Origin: Portulaca oleracea
Taxonomy: Eukaryota > Streptophyta > Magnoliopsida > Caryophyllales > Portulacaceae
Length of the DNA: 64,000 nucleotides
Direction: 5' to 3'
Assembly: GCA_029582165.1 (NCBI GenBank)
Contig: CM055883.1
Location: 19,128,501 to 19,192,500 of the forward strand
Shown here: positions 32,601 through 43,686 of the stretch, one piece after another
Position numbering within the stretch: the stretch's first letter is position 1
Layout of the letters: every line of letters begins with the position of its first letter
The notes under the pieces: model-generated
The model's database searches: none
Told to the model about the DNA's origin: nothing
Seen by the model: only the letters and a program-made list of their open reading frames with translations
Translations under genes and position numbers: made by a program

Positions 32601-33458
32601 GATTACAATTATTTACTGCATACTGAATTAAGTTTTTGAATGTAAATAATGGTAATTTGAAATTTGAAATATTAAAGTTTTGGAGGGAATGATTTCTAGG
32701 GGTGATATTTTGGTGGGATTGAATATGGTGTGAGTATGAATTCAAATAAAAACATTTCAATTATATTAATAGATATATATCCCAAAGTTCATTCCTCAGA
32801 AACTATTTCTGGTTTTCAATTCAACCTAAGCCTTGTTTTAACAAACCTAACTGAATTGGAGACACATGCTAATCAAATTTAATAATTTTGCACAAGAATA
32901 TGTATAATAAAAATAACTAATCCCAACTGACCAACAAACAAACAGTTAATAGAGTTAGAGGAAGTCAGAATACTTGAATTCTGGACAAACCAAAGTTAAA
33001 TTTGTATGGTGCAAAGTAGTTCTCTCCAATTGCATCACGAAAGGCCTCCTCAGGAACAGGTACACAGCGCCATTTAATGCTAAAACAAACCTGAAATACA
33101 GAATATCAGGTTGAATGATACAGCAACTTGAACAAGTTCATACAAAATAGACAGACAGACAGAGAGAGACCTGTGCTGGAAACTGTTTCCCTGATGACTT
33201 GTATGCATGTGGTACAATGTTCATAGCACCATCTGAGATTGCCTTGAAAACCCCATATAGCTTCTTATCTTGGTGATCAAAGAGAAACAAAAGCATCCCA
33301 GTCTTAATTTTCATCACAAAATTAGCAAAATTAGACGGAAGACCAAAGATTTTTCTCTGAAAGCACTCTTTTCTAGTTGAGTTATCTGCCATGAAGATTG
33401 CCCCACACTGAGGAAAATGACCAGAAACCCTTTTCTGATGAAAGTTCCTGGATTCCAT
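29675..33458 (-). CDS. DCD-domain protein gene, 3' end abutting copia 1
   Basis: Coding exons on the minus strand are 33458-33171 (96 codons from MESRNFHQKR), 33090-32974 (39 codons) and 30660-29675 (about 328 codons to the copia edge). All three junctions are GT-AG and phase 0. Residues 16-143 form a plant DCD (development and cell death) domain: CGAIFMADNSTRKECFQRKI, FGLP, MLLFLFDHQDKKLYGVF, AISDGAMNIVPHAYKSSGKQ, FPAQ, PVPEEAFRDAIGENYF and VNRLLNLF. The C-terminal part is acidic and low-complexity, with two related motifs RTSVFLRLS (about 317) and RKSVFSRLR (about 375) like those in N-terminal-DCD proteins. DCD proteins are plant-specific and linked to stress and cell-death responses. The frame ends at SSTGG where copia 1 begins, so the gene is probably truncated or disrupted unless the element lies in an intron. 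Confidence 0.8.
30816..32773 (-). mobile_element. non-autonomous Helitron in the DCD gene intron (about 1958 bp)
   Basis: On the minus strand the element begins TCTATTAATATAATTG after an A. It ends with the hairpin CCCGTGC-GAAT-GCACGGG (plus 30825-30842), then CACAAA, CTAG and T. These are the Helitron rules (A|TC ... hairpin ... CTRR|T). The interior is AT-rich without credible ORFs. It sits wholly within the intron 30661-32973 of the DCD gene and opposes no splice site. The 3' end is well supported; the 5' end is a best fit. Confidence 0.55.
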
Positions 33459-33469
33459 GGTGTTCCTAG

Positions 33470-35262
33470 CTGCAAAATAACCATCAGATTGATTACAATG
33501 AGAATTGAAAATTCTACAGGGGAGTTTTGCATACATCAAGAAGGGCAGAAACAAATTTCCCTGCCACAAATTTCAAGTGTACACACCAGAGTCCGACTAG
33601 GGAAATCACCATAATCCATGCATAGAAACAAGGGCAGGGAATCCTTTAAAGGTCGAATTCACTATCGGGAAATTGGACAAACTCAATCACAGAATTGATG
33701 AAATAAGACAACATTTCAATTTTCCATTAAAATGATATCAAGGTGCATAAAATATGGTCTGATTGCATTTCAAAGACAAAAAACCAGTTTAAAACAAAAT
33801 CTCATACAGATAGGTCCAAAATTTCATCTTGACACCTAAATCATGCAAAGAGTATTGAACTAATGGAACAGAATTCCTCTAACAGCTTTAGCTAATATAA
33901 GTTGATAAAAATCCTATTAACAAAATATGTAATAAAAATGTCTTAAATAAAATACAATAGTAGTCAATCGCATCAAAGAAATAACTCATAGGAGCTGAAC
34001 ACACAAGTAGCATAAAACTTCATGTCACACAATATCCAGTAAAACTATTTTACACAATATACATTAGCAGTGAATCACAAAGGAAAAATTCATAAAAATA
34101 TCATTGAAAATATGTCAACTGGACTATTTACAGGCTCCAACAAAAAGGATGCTTGATGTCCTATCTACGTCAAAGTCTAAAACCTCCCATACAAAGCAAT
34201 GATCTAATTAAGCTTAGAGCACATTTTGACTTTGGTTATCCCATTGAGATCACTAACTACGGAATCAGTATTTCTTACACCAACTATTTTCTTACCCTTT
34301 CTTAAATCTCGGGTTCTTTCTTTTAAACTTTTTTACTTTTCCCTTCTTTTCTCCCTTCCTCATGAATGAAACATATATGCTAGATATTATGCACAAATAC
34401 AAGTTCCAGCATATCATCATCATCATCAACAACAACAACAAACTCCAGCTGAAACATGCAAAGAAAACGGTGCGGGAATGTAAGCGGCCTTCCGCCTACC
34501 CCCTATGACATAACGATCGTAGAAAGGCAGATTCATGTGGACCCACGAAAAAGTTATCAAAAAAAGGCAAAGAAAAAACAATTTGGAAAACAGAAGAATG
34601 ATTAAGATTTCGAGAAGGGAGCAGAAATTTAAGTTCCAGCCAATCAGAAACCAGAAAATATACAATAGCAAATCAGTTAACCAGAATCAGAGCGTTTGAG
34701 GCACTCAAAGCCTCAATCATGACCACTTTGCCGTCACTAGCATCTCTTAGTCCCAATGTTAAACCCGATATCAATGTACTGATTCTATGCACATGCTTTA
34801 TCCAATAGAATCTCATGGTCTTTGGATATGGGGCACTTCAACCAAGCATAAATAGGAAACGGATTGTGTTTGAATTTCAACACCTCACAAACACACAACA
34901 AAACAGTTGAATTGCTATGCATCCATAGTTCATACATACCAATTCTGACTAACCCTAACTAATTTGCAAAGTCTAAGCAATTCGTTTGCTAATCTATGAC
35001 ACTGACTAACACGCAAAACCCTTAGATTTCAAGGAACGTGGAAAGATCAGCGTAGTATGATCTCATCTGAACAATATCAATAAAATTCAATTACAAATAT
35101 ATGCATGTGACAACAAGAAAAAGAACTATTGCGGTAGAAACATCCATGGATAACCATAATAAAGAAAAGTAAACACATGCAAATCGGTGAATAAGCAACA
35201 ATGCAAAAAAGAGGGAAAGTAGGGGACGTAGATGATGATTAGAAAATGCAGTAGCACAAACC
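33470..35262 (-). other. first intron of the DCD gene (5' UTR intron)
   Basis: A donor GATTAG|GTTTGTG at 35262/35261 and an acceptor TTATTTTGCAG at 33470 bound a 1.8-kb AT-rich interval. It sits between a presumed 5' UTR exon and the exon holding the ATG (33458). No ORF or obvious repeat is seen in it apart from short CAT/CAA triplet runs near 34420. Confidence 0.6.
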
Positions 35263-35395
35263 TAATCGCAACCAATGAAGAGCAAAGACAACGACGATAG
35301 AGGAAGAGAGAGTAGTGGAACAGCGCGTACTAACAGTTGGAGAGGCAATGGAGAGAAGAGTGGAAGCACGAACCGAGTACGTCACAGAAGCCGGG
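35263..35395 (-). other. presumed 5' UTR exon of the DCD gene
   Basis: This GC-richer island directly downstream of a TATA box ends in a good donor site (GATTAG|GTTTGTG) and contains no long ORF on the minus strand. The transcription start is estimated about 25-35 bases after the TATA box; its exact place is unknown. Confidence 0.5.
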
Positions 35396-35420
35396 GTGCC
35401 AACCGAAGGGCACGGGCTTT

Positions 35421-35432
35421 TATTTATTTATA
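35421..35432 (-). promoter_or_regulatory. TATA box of the DCD gene
   Basis: On the minus strand CTATAAATAAATAAAA lies just upstream of the presumed 5' UTR exon, in otherwise GC-richer DNA. It is the best core promoter candidate in the region. Confidence 0.55.
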
Positions 35433-35741
35433 GAGAGGGAGTGAAGTCGTGGGAGGTAAACGGGGTATCAATATCCAACTAAAATAAAAATTATTTCACA
35501 AAATTTGGGATGTCTAAGGTAAATACGGAGTATAATTTACCAATAGTCGCGTCGCGTGGGATTTTAAGCGGTTTTTGAGTGTATTAACTTTCACGGCTCA
35601 TCACTCCATGACATCGTGGCACACACATCGGTTAAGACCATCGTAATGTATACGTAGTTACGTACTCCCTCCCTAGCCCTCGTTGTATTCCTCTCATGGT
35701 GTGGGTAAAAAGTTAATATCACAAATGAGATAATTAATTAA

Positions 35742-37408
35742 TCTATGTATCTATCTATATATGTATATAATATATAAAGTCAAAGGAGTTTATGGTACGC
35801 AAATTTCACTTTGTCCATTTTACCCCTCACCATTGATAAATCTTAAGGATAGAATAGTAATTACAATATTTTTTTATTTGCATCAAAATAGTTATCAAAT
35901 AGTAATTACAATATTTTTTATTTGCATCAAAATAGTTATCAAAGAAATTGTTACCGCCAAGATTTGAACCTTAAATGCAAAGAAAAATCCTCTAATTTCT
36001 ATACCACTAAACCACCATATTTTTAGTTAGTACATTTTTCATATATATTCTCTATTTCCATCTTTCACCATGGAGCCGTCATCGTTTACTTCATATTATT
36101 TTATGAAAATGAGAAAAATCATAAAATCTAGTTCATATGTTGATAGGTGTTGAATAAATCAAATCATACATATATGAGTTTTTCTATCATTTACGAAAAA
36201 TGAAACAAAACATAAAATCTACCTAATATGTTTATTGTTCTTAAATTAAATCATGTATGTGTGTGTATCATAGAGAGACAGAGAGAAAGACAAAGATGTC
36301 AGAAATTTATTTAGTATACAAATATATTTGAAGTCAAAATTATTTAAAAAGTATGTACATTATACAATTTATATATTTTTATTGGACTTAAAGATTATCG
36401 TTACATATCAGAGTTAGAATATCACAGATAATCTTTTTGTTCTTTTATTTAGTTTTGGGAAAATTTCTTACGTATTATGTTGTATTATAAGGCAAGATTC
36501 TTGATTAACTAAGAAATATTTGCTTTATCATATTTTTATTTTAAGTTGCATAATTGCATTCTTTTAACAATCAATAAATCCAATGACACAATAAATAATA
36601 GAAACGTAATTATTCATTAAGCTATTCGATAATATTCGTCCCATAGGAATTAAAATCATATAAAACTTAAAAAATAAATCATGAGGAAGATTATATCTAT
36701 AATGCATAATAGTTCATACTGAGAGTAAACAAACAATAATGAATAATATTACTTCCGCCTTACTGAATTTTTATTTTGAACATGTTCATTCATACTTATT
36801 TTGACTGAGCTTATTACAAGTTGAACTTATACTTATTTTGAACTTATTATATTACACTAACCTGAACTTAGCTGTTTGATATTATTTGAATTAATTTGAA
36901 AGAATTGTTTTACAAATTTATCTTGAACTTATTTAACTTAATTTGATAAACAACTGAAAAGAAGATAATTTTAACTGCACTAAGTTGCCAACATCCATCA
37001 TGAGCCAAAGTCGAATTATTATTGAGGATTTTTATTTCTAAGCAAAATCAATAGTGTCAACTGTTAACCGTTTTTTTTCATAAAACATTCAATTTTCATC
37101 AAAGGATTAATTTTTGTCTTTTTTATTTATGTATATCAACAACAACGATCCTCAATATAGTTCCGCTGATGCAGCGTTTGAAGGGATCCAGATGTAGGTG
37201 ACATTCCCTTCATTCGCAAGATTGCTTCATTTTTTTAAAATGTAATTTTGAAAAAAAAAACTGCAAGAAAGATAATATTAATCGGACGAGTTAGTCAATA
37301 CTCATCTTAGCCCGGGGTTGAACTAATATTAAGGATGTTGTTTATGAACTCAAACACGCCAAATAAATTAAACAACAGATGCACGCAATGCGTGCAAATC
37401 AAAACTTG
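35742..37408 (+). mobile_element. Helitron-like element with CTTG end (about 1667 bp)
   Basis: The 5' end TCTATGTA follows an A and leads into TATATAAAGTCAAAGG and GTTTATGGTACG. The same 5' end occurs at 54942. The 3' end has the hairpin GCACGC-AAT-GCGTGC (37381-37395), then AAATCAAAA, CTTG and T. CTTG departs from the Helitron rule CTRR, but position and structure fit. The element is non-coding and contains a tRNA-like segment near 35950-36019. Confidence 0.55.
35950..36019 (-). ncRNA. tRNA-derived segment with Pol III A and B boxes
   Basis: On the minus strand TGGTTTAGTGGT (36014-36003) matches the A box and GGTTCAAATCTTGG (35970-35957) matches the B box, about 32 bases apart. The layout is that of a tRNA gene 5' half and T arm. 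The anticodon arm is not recognisable and the ends do not pair well, so this is a decayed tRNA copy or a SINE head rather than a working tRNA. Confidence 0.5.
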
Positions 37409-37452
37409 TATTATTAATTCAAATTAAAATTTAGTATTGATCTAATCTATTA

Positions 37453-37688
37453 CTCCCTCCGTTTTTTTATTTGTCATTGACGTTTTTAAGGTCCATTTTC
37501 AATTAACAATTTCTCACATAATATTCTTGTAAAAATAATACGATATTATATTTTTTCTTTAGTACTTATCATTACGAATCTAATGATATCAATTTTAATT
37601 TTGTTTCATCAATTGTTATATAAATTAAGATATTAACAGTCAGTTTTTAGACACAATTACATAGGTGACGTTTAAATAAAAACGGAGG
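37453..37688. mobile_element. Stowaway-type MITE (236 bp)
   Basis: The ends are CTCCCTCCGTTTTTTTATTT on the left and, inverted, a matching ACGGAG-type end on the right. TA dinucleotides flank both ends (37451-37452 and 37689-37690), as in Stowaway/Tc1-mariner MITEs. There is no coding capacity. Confidence 0.75.
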
Positions 37689-37690
37689 TA

Positions 37691-38435
37691 CTACAATCTA
37701 TAATCTATAATAATATAAAAGTAATACATTCGAAATTTGAAATACTCAACCCAGAGTGATTGTAGAGGCTATTGACCAATCATAATAAAGAAAAAAAATT
37801 GATTTAATAATACAGTAAAAAAATTCCCGCCCATGAAAATAATAAAAAAATCAATTTTAAAAAAATAATGAACAAGAAGTCTAATCAGATTAGGAGTTTA
37901 ACTCCCACCCAAATCCAATTAGCACTCTACCTCTCACCCAAATCTAATTAGCAGTCTACTATTAACCTTTGAAGCAACAATTGAATTCTCGACAAGCCTG
38001 CAAATACAAGCAGGTTAGTTTTCGAAAAGTACTATCAATATATACCACATCAAAATATTTTAGCATGTATTCGCATGTTACAATTTTTTTTCATAAAATT
38101 TTGCATGATACATTGGATTTACATGGTGAAAAATATCAAAAGATTACAATTTAACATTCTCGATAATGTGAAAAGATTGAAAGTGTATAATCTCCGCAAT
38201 ATCTGTGAAGATATTCAACCCTCCTTTTTTTGGTTTTAGGCACTGTTCGGCAAAAATAGCGGATTGAGTAGTTGATAGCTATTTGAGTAGCGGATAACTG
38301 TTAGGGTAGCGGATAGCTGTTGTATATTAGCGGATAGCTAATAGCGATGAAAATAGTTTGTAAAAAACATGTTCGGTAAAATTAGAGGTTGGAGCAGCTG
38401 ATGAATGTTAAATGACCAAAACGGGCTTGACAATT
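37691..38435. other. AT-rich non-coding stretch with short repeats
   Basis: No gene is seen. Near 38260-38345 the phrase AGCGGATAGCT recurs three to four times, with TGTTCGGCAAAA and TGTTCGGTAAAA at its edges; this looks like part of a decayed MITE. A segment at 37956-37988 (TTTGAAGCAACAATTGAATT) is shared with 46678-46695. Confidence 0.4.
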
Positions 38436-38605
38436 ATTATTATTTTTGTATGGGATATTATTGTTATTATTAGTATTATTATTATTATTATTATATTATA
38501 TTTAATTTTCGTTATTGTTGTTGTTGTTGTTGTTGTTGAGGTTGCTATTTTTATTATTGTTGTTGTTGTTGATATTTTTATTTATTGTTATTTTTATTAT
38601 TTTTA
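38436..38605. repeat. triplet microsatellites (ATT and GTT runs)
   Basis: Runs of ATT/TTA (38436-38505, 38575-38610) and of TTG (38513-38570) create spurious Ile/Val/Leu-rich reading frames. Confidence 0.8.
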
Positions 38606-38904
38606 TTATTATCAAGTGTGCATTAAAAACTATGGTTCTAATACTTTACACCAAAAAAAAAATGAAGATAGAAAAAAATATTCCAACATCAACCCTCGTT
38701 CAATCCCCTCTACCCCATGAATCTTGATACACCACAAATTCCCCCTTTTGATTTGTTAGTCGACCACTCAATCAGTGCCCAGGTTGAAGAAATTCTCATC
38801 CTTTCCACCGAAAACCCAGCCAATCAATCATCTTTTTATAGCCACCAAAATATGAAAATTTTGGGGCATATTTGGAATCTAACATATAAAACGTTGATTC
38901 TAAC

Positions 38905-38933
38905 CCTTGACGTTACTGCTGGTAACGTCAGGG
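38905..38933. other. 12-bp stem hairpin
   Basis: CCTTGACGTTAC and GTAACGTCAGGG pair over 12 positions (one G-T) around a 5-base loop. It lies in non-coding DNA between the microsatellites and the Tat-like remnant. Confidence 0.5.
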
Positions 38934-40638
38934 AAACTAACAGTAAACACTGTATGTACCACTATAAAACGTTGTATGTACCACCAACAGTAAACGTCGG
39001 CATATAGAACTGTTTCATCCTAGGAAGTCCCATATAGATCAATTAGCTCTTTCAAACCCATGTCCTGGGTGAGTCTCTCCCGAGTCAGCATATAGGCGTT
39101 CTTTCATTTTAGGAAATCCATATAGGTCGTTTAGGTCTTGCATGCATTGAGACGGGTTTTCCTTCATTTGTCTAGTGTCAGGGTCAAGGCCTGAACTAAC
39201 CATAAAAGGAATATTTGGGATGACGGGAAATTCTGTGACTACCATAGATCCCGAAGGAACATCATGGAGAACTGTTAGACTTTGGATTCCCCATACGAGG
39301 ACAAGGAGGGCACATCATCAAAGGAGCTTTAGAAATAGCTACAGTCTTGGTTGTCAAGCATTTCATGCTCAGAGTCTGTTAGAGTCATTTCTTCATTGAT
39401 TTCTTTGCTCTTGTTGCTATGTGATCAAACAGAATTTCGTGCTTGTGTTTTTTACTTGAGTTGAGAAGTTCTCTCATCTGTCCATCATCCGTATAAACCA
39501 AGCCTGACAAATTCATGTTCTCTTATCCTTCCATCTTTGTCATATACCTTGTTTTCATCTTTCAGTTTTCTTGAATCCAGGGTTAGAGAGATAAAGAGAG
39601 ATAGTAAAAAAAACAAAAACAAAAACAAAAAAAAGAAAAAGAGAGAACCCAGTCTACACTCATCAAGCAGGCTGGGCAAAAGGAGAGAAGACCAAAATCA
39701 TCAGTCTCTTGAAAATGGACATCTCTATGTTCCTAGGCCAGCAGCTTAACCAAATTTGCCGAGGACAGGGGGCTTGAACCCAAACTTCACTTCACCACCC
39801 ATATTACCCTCATCTTTTCATCCAATCCTGACTTACCCACCTACCACTCACATCTTTGACCTCTCCATCAAACCTCAACCTTTTTCAAACCCTTAACCCA
39901 ATCCATAAGGTGTGTTATGACCAAAGGAGAATAGGAGTCAACCCATGAAGAAGGAGTTTGAAAAAAATTAGCCTTGACCAACCCGGTCATTCTCCTCATG
40001 ACCAATCCATATCTACCCCAAAGCCAAAAGGTGTGTTGTGACTAATGTCATTAGAAAGGCGAACAAGAGTCAATCCTATGGAGAAGAAAGTCGAAAAAAG
40101 AGAAAAAAGCAAAGGAAAAAGTGAAAAAAAAGTAAAAAAAAAGTGAAAGTAAAAAAAAAGGAGTGAAAAAAGTGAAAGAAGAAAAAAGAGCCAGAAAAAT
40201 GGAGTTCAAAATAAAAAGTTGAGAAGGAAATGAAACAAAAAAAAAAAAAGAGGAAGAAAGAAAGAAAAAAGGGTTAGAGGAGAATAAGAAGTGAGAACGT
40301 GAAAATAAGAGTCATGCACACCTCAGAAATCTCGTCCCAAACCTTCACCTCATCATCCATACACCTCAGCCTTCTATAACCCTCACAAACCTTTCATCCA
40401 TCCATAACCTGCATATGAACCCTCAAACCTTCATGACCATCTTTTCGAACCATTAAGCCTTCCTCGAGGAACTATCCATCAAAGTTGCTTTTAAAGAACT
40501 ACGACTGGCCTGATTCCACCTTGGATACGTAGGAAAACCTCTTTGAGGCCCAACTGCTACAAGGAGCATCCTTTGTCCTCAAAATGTTGGTCTTTGAGAG
40601 AAGAAAAAAAAAGAGAGACTAGCTAGGAATTCTAGGCT

Positions 40639-40771
40639 AGGCAAAAGGAGAGTGAGAGAATAAGAGAGGCTAGCCTGAAAACCCGTCAGGGTAGGTTAGG
40701 CAAAAGAAGAGTGAGAGAATAATAGAGGCTAGCCTGAAAACCCGTCAGGGCAGGTTAGGCAAAAGGAGAGG
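40639..40771 (+). repeat. 59-bp tandem repeat
   Basis: A unit starting AGGCAAAAG and containing GGCTAGCCTGAAAACCCGTC occurs at 40639 and 40698, with the next start at 40757. A diverged copy is recognisable near 41645-41695. Confidence 0.75.
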
Positions 40772-40866
40772 AAACCCTGGATTCTATCTATCATCATTGA
40801 ATTTCCTCCATCTTCCTTCCGTCAGACTTGTACATCATTCCATAACCATATTCCAACCTTTTCCCA

Positions 40867-41215
40867 AGAGATGATGTCTATCCCATTTGACAATCTCTTC
40901 AAGACATGATCATTCTTGAGTGTCTCCCTATATCATTCATCAATAAACTCTCATCCACCATCCCTTTCAACCCTTTCACAAGAGATGATGTCCGTCCCAT
41001 TTGACAATCTATTCAAGACATGATCATTCTTGAGTGTCTCCCTATACGTACCATTCATCAATAAAGCCTCATCTACCATCCCTTTCAACCCTTTCTCAAG
41101 AGATGATGTCTATCCCATTTGACAATCTCTTCTCCCTTTCAAGACACGATCATTCTTAAGTGTCTCCACATCCCATTCATTAATAAACCATCATCCACCG
41201 TCTCCTTCCCCAAAC
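40867..41215 (+). repeat. tandem repeat of about 116 bp, three copies
   Basis: AGAGATGATGTC followed by CCCATTTGACAATCT starts units at 40867, 40981 and 41099. Each contains ATGATCATTCTTGAGTGTCT or a close variant. Confidence 0.8.
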
Positions 41216-41525
41216 ACTTCTTAACCAACCCTTTCATCCCATCTCACCCTCCGAGGACTTTTAAGCTCAATCATTAATGCAAGTATGAGACTCTGTGTGG
41301 CTTACATCTCAGCAAAAGCGAAAGCCATTCACATCAGATCAGCGGCTAATTGGCAACCACATGATCATGAAATGCACTCGAAAGCTACTTAAGCTAAACC
41401 TGCGCTACCTTCGTGACATCATTCAAGACATTTATCGGAGACAGCTTCTACGGGGGACACTTACTCCCTATCCTACAAGGTCCCGCATCTTCATTCTTAT
41501 AGACGTCCTAATAGTGGTCTCATCA

Positions 41526-41543
41526 AGAAAAAGAGAGAGAGAT

Positions 41544-41586
<43 letters not shown>

Positions 41587-41606
41587 AAAGGACAAAAAAG
41601 AGAAAA

Positions 41607-41642
<36 letters not shown>

Positions 41643-41650
41643 AAAAGAGG
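41526..41650 (+). repeat. GA and GAAA microsatellite
   Basis: A long GA run (41545-41582) passes into GAAA repeats (41608-41645). It generates spurious Arg/Lys/Glu-rich and Ser/Phe/Leu-rich frames. Confidence 0.9.
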
Positions 41651-42084
41651 GGCTAACTTGAAAACTCTTTGGGCAAGTTATACAAAAGGAGAGTTTGAGA
41701 CTCACTACCAAGGACTATGCATCCTCCTATTCCATGGTCTCCATGCATCATCTCGTCAATCCACATCGAAGCCGGGGGCTTGCAAATCTCCAAGGTGCCG
41801 TCAAAACCAAGACAATGTCATCAAGAGTGTACACCAAACCGGGGGCTTGTCATACATCAGCATACATTTGTAAGCAATGAAGGTCATCTACATGACCATT
41901 CAAGAAGCATATTCTTCAAGCCTGTTGCCTCCATCACCGTTCCCTAGTCCGTGGACCGAAACATTGCTCATCCTAACTTTTCCTGAAATTCCCCACGAGT
42001 GGCCTTGATCCTTAGAAAGCATTGTCTTAGGGAGTCATGGTTTTTAGAAAAACATTGTCCAAGAAAATCTTTGTCTAAATATAA

Positions 42085-42101
42085 ATTTTGGGGGGGGGGG
42101 T
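42085..42101 (+). promoter_or_regulatory. G-run resembling an internal polypurine tract
   Basis: TTTTGGGGGGGGGG is followed by TTGTCTGCATGC. It looks like a second, internal polypurine tract 2.2 kb before the one adjoining the LTR. Function is inferred only. Confidence 0.35.
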
Positions 42102-42202
42102 TGTCTGCATGCATTGCATGTTTAGATGCATAAAAGCATCATGTGTGTATCCGGTCTAGGTATAATAGGTTTGCATTGCATCTATAAGTCGTGTCAGAGT
42201 CA

Positions 42203-42404
42203 CATTGAGTCAGTCTGTTGTGCATTGAGTTAGTTTGTCATGCATCAAGTCAGTCTGTCATGTATCAAGTCAGTTTGTCATGCATTGAGTCAGTCTGTCA
42301 TGCATTAAGTCAGTCTGGTGTGCATTGAGTCGGTATGTCATGTATCGAGTCAGTTTGTCATGCATCAAGTCAGTCTGTATGTATCAAGTCAGTTTGTCGT
42401 ACAT
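42203..42404 (+). repeat. 20-bp tandem repeat, about ten copies
   Basis: The unit GAGTCAGTCTGTCATGCATT and its variants repeat with a period of 20 bases. CAG and TGTC are the most conserved parts. Confidence 0.85.
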
Positions 42405-43180
42405 AGTCGATAGTCGTGCATAAATGCATGAGTGCATGAATGCTTGTGTCAAAAAACAAAAAAATTGCATTGTTTGTGCAAGAGTTTAGTAGACTAATTG
42501 CATGCATATCCGCATATCTGAAAAAAAAGAGAAAGAAGAAGCAAGGAAGAGCTACATCGTTGCTCCAGAACGCAACGCTGAGGGCTGTTTAAGCCCATAT
42601 GCTATCAGACCGGTCGACATGGTTTCCAATCACTGAGAGCAAGATTAGAGTAAATCTCTAATCCAACTCTTGCTGGACAAATTAGCATTTAGTCAAGTCA
42701 TGCATCATCAGCCAGACACGAATGGCGCATGCCCGACACGAAGGACGTAATCTTTACTTGACTAATACGGATCAACGACCGGGAAAATTCAAGAATCCAT
42801 TCCCCATACTGAAATTTTGGGCACCATCTTCAAACATCGGGAAAATCCGATCCGCCTCGAGAAAATCCATTAGGCATCACCACCAACATCGGGAAAATAC
42901 GATTCGCCTCAGGAAGATCCGTTGGGCATCATCAACTGCCTCGGGGAAAATATGTTGGGCATCGTCATCCATCGACCAGACAGGTAATTGTCTGTATCTC
43001 CAACCGTTGTTCAAAATGATCTGACATTCCGCTTTGGTTTCTGTGTAGGGAGTCATGACAGACACCAGGTCGCCGCTAAAAGGGACAACCTTCATCTAGC
43101 TGTCGCATAAAAAGTCGCCAGCTCACAGGTCGCCGACAAAGGGACCACCACCATCCAGCTACCGCACAAAAGGTCTTTGT

Positions 43181-43540
43181 CATCACCCAGGGCCATCGAC
43201 AAAGTTTCGATGCAGTCCCAATCCTGAGCCATTGGCATCGCGCCCGGTGAAGTCTCAATTTCCGAGCCATCGGCATTGTGTCCGATGAAGTCTCGACCCC
43301 CAAGGCCATCAGCATCGCGTCTGGTGAAGCCCTTCGGCATCGAAAATGCCAATCATCATCATCACCCAGGGTCATCGGCAGAGTTTCGATGCAATCCCAA
43401 TCCAGAGTCGTTGGCATCGCGCCCGGTGAAGTCTCAATCTCCGAGCCATCGGCGTCGTGCCCATGAAGTCTCGACGCCCAAGGCCATCAGCAGCGCGTCT
43501 GGTGATGTCCTTCGGCATCGAAAATGCCAACCATCACCAA
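43181..43540 (+). repeat. tandem repeat of about 179 bp, two copies
   Basis: CATCACCCAGGG(C/T)CATCG starts units at 43181 and 43360. Both contain TTTCGATGCA, CATCGCGCCCGGTGAAGTCT and TTCGGCATCGAAAATGCCAA. Confidence 0.8.
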
Positions 43541-43553
43541 CCGCACCAGGACA

Positions 43554-43647
43554 GACTGGAACCGACACTGAGAAAGACTGGAACCGACACCGGGAAAGAT
43601 TGGAACCGACACCTGGAAAGACTGGAACCGACACTGGGAAAGACTAG
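43554..43647 (+). repeat. 22-bp tandem repeat, four copies
   Basis: The unit GACTGGAACCGACACTGGGA plus AA repeats four times with small changes, directly after the 179-bp repeats. Confidence 0.85.
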
Positions 43648-43686
43648 AAAACTCCATGAACCATCGACATCATGTCCGATAACAAG

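Noticed and set aside
35666..35690. Second Stowaway MITE starting at TACTCCCTCCCT
   Set aside because: No matching inverted end with a flanking TA was found nearby; it may be a half element or chance.
35950..36019. Functional tRNA gene
   Set aside because: A and B boxes are present, but acceptor and anticodon stems cannot be folded convincingly.
38412..38720. Ile/Val-rich hydrophobic ORF resembling a membrane protein
   Set aside because: It translates ATT and GTT microsatellites.
41295..41873. 192-codon ORF rich in Arg, Glu and Lys
   Set aside because: Its centre is translated GA/GAAA microsatellite and its ends overlap tandem-repeat DNA of the Tat-like remnant; no domain is seen.
43076..43417. 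Minus-strand ORFs with repeated short phrases
   Set aside because: The repeated residues come from the 179-bp tandem DNA repeat, not from a protein repeat.
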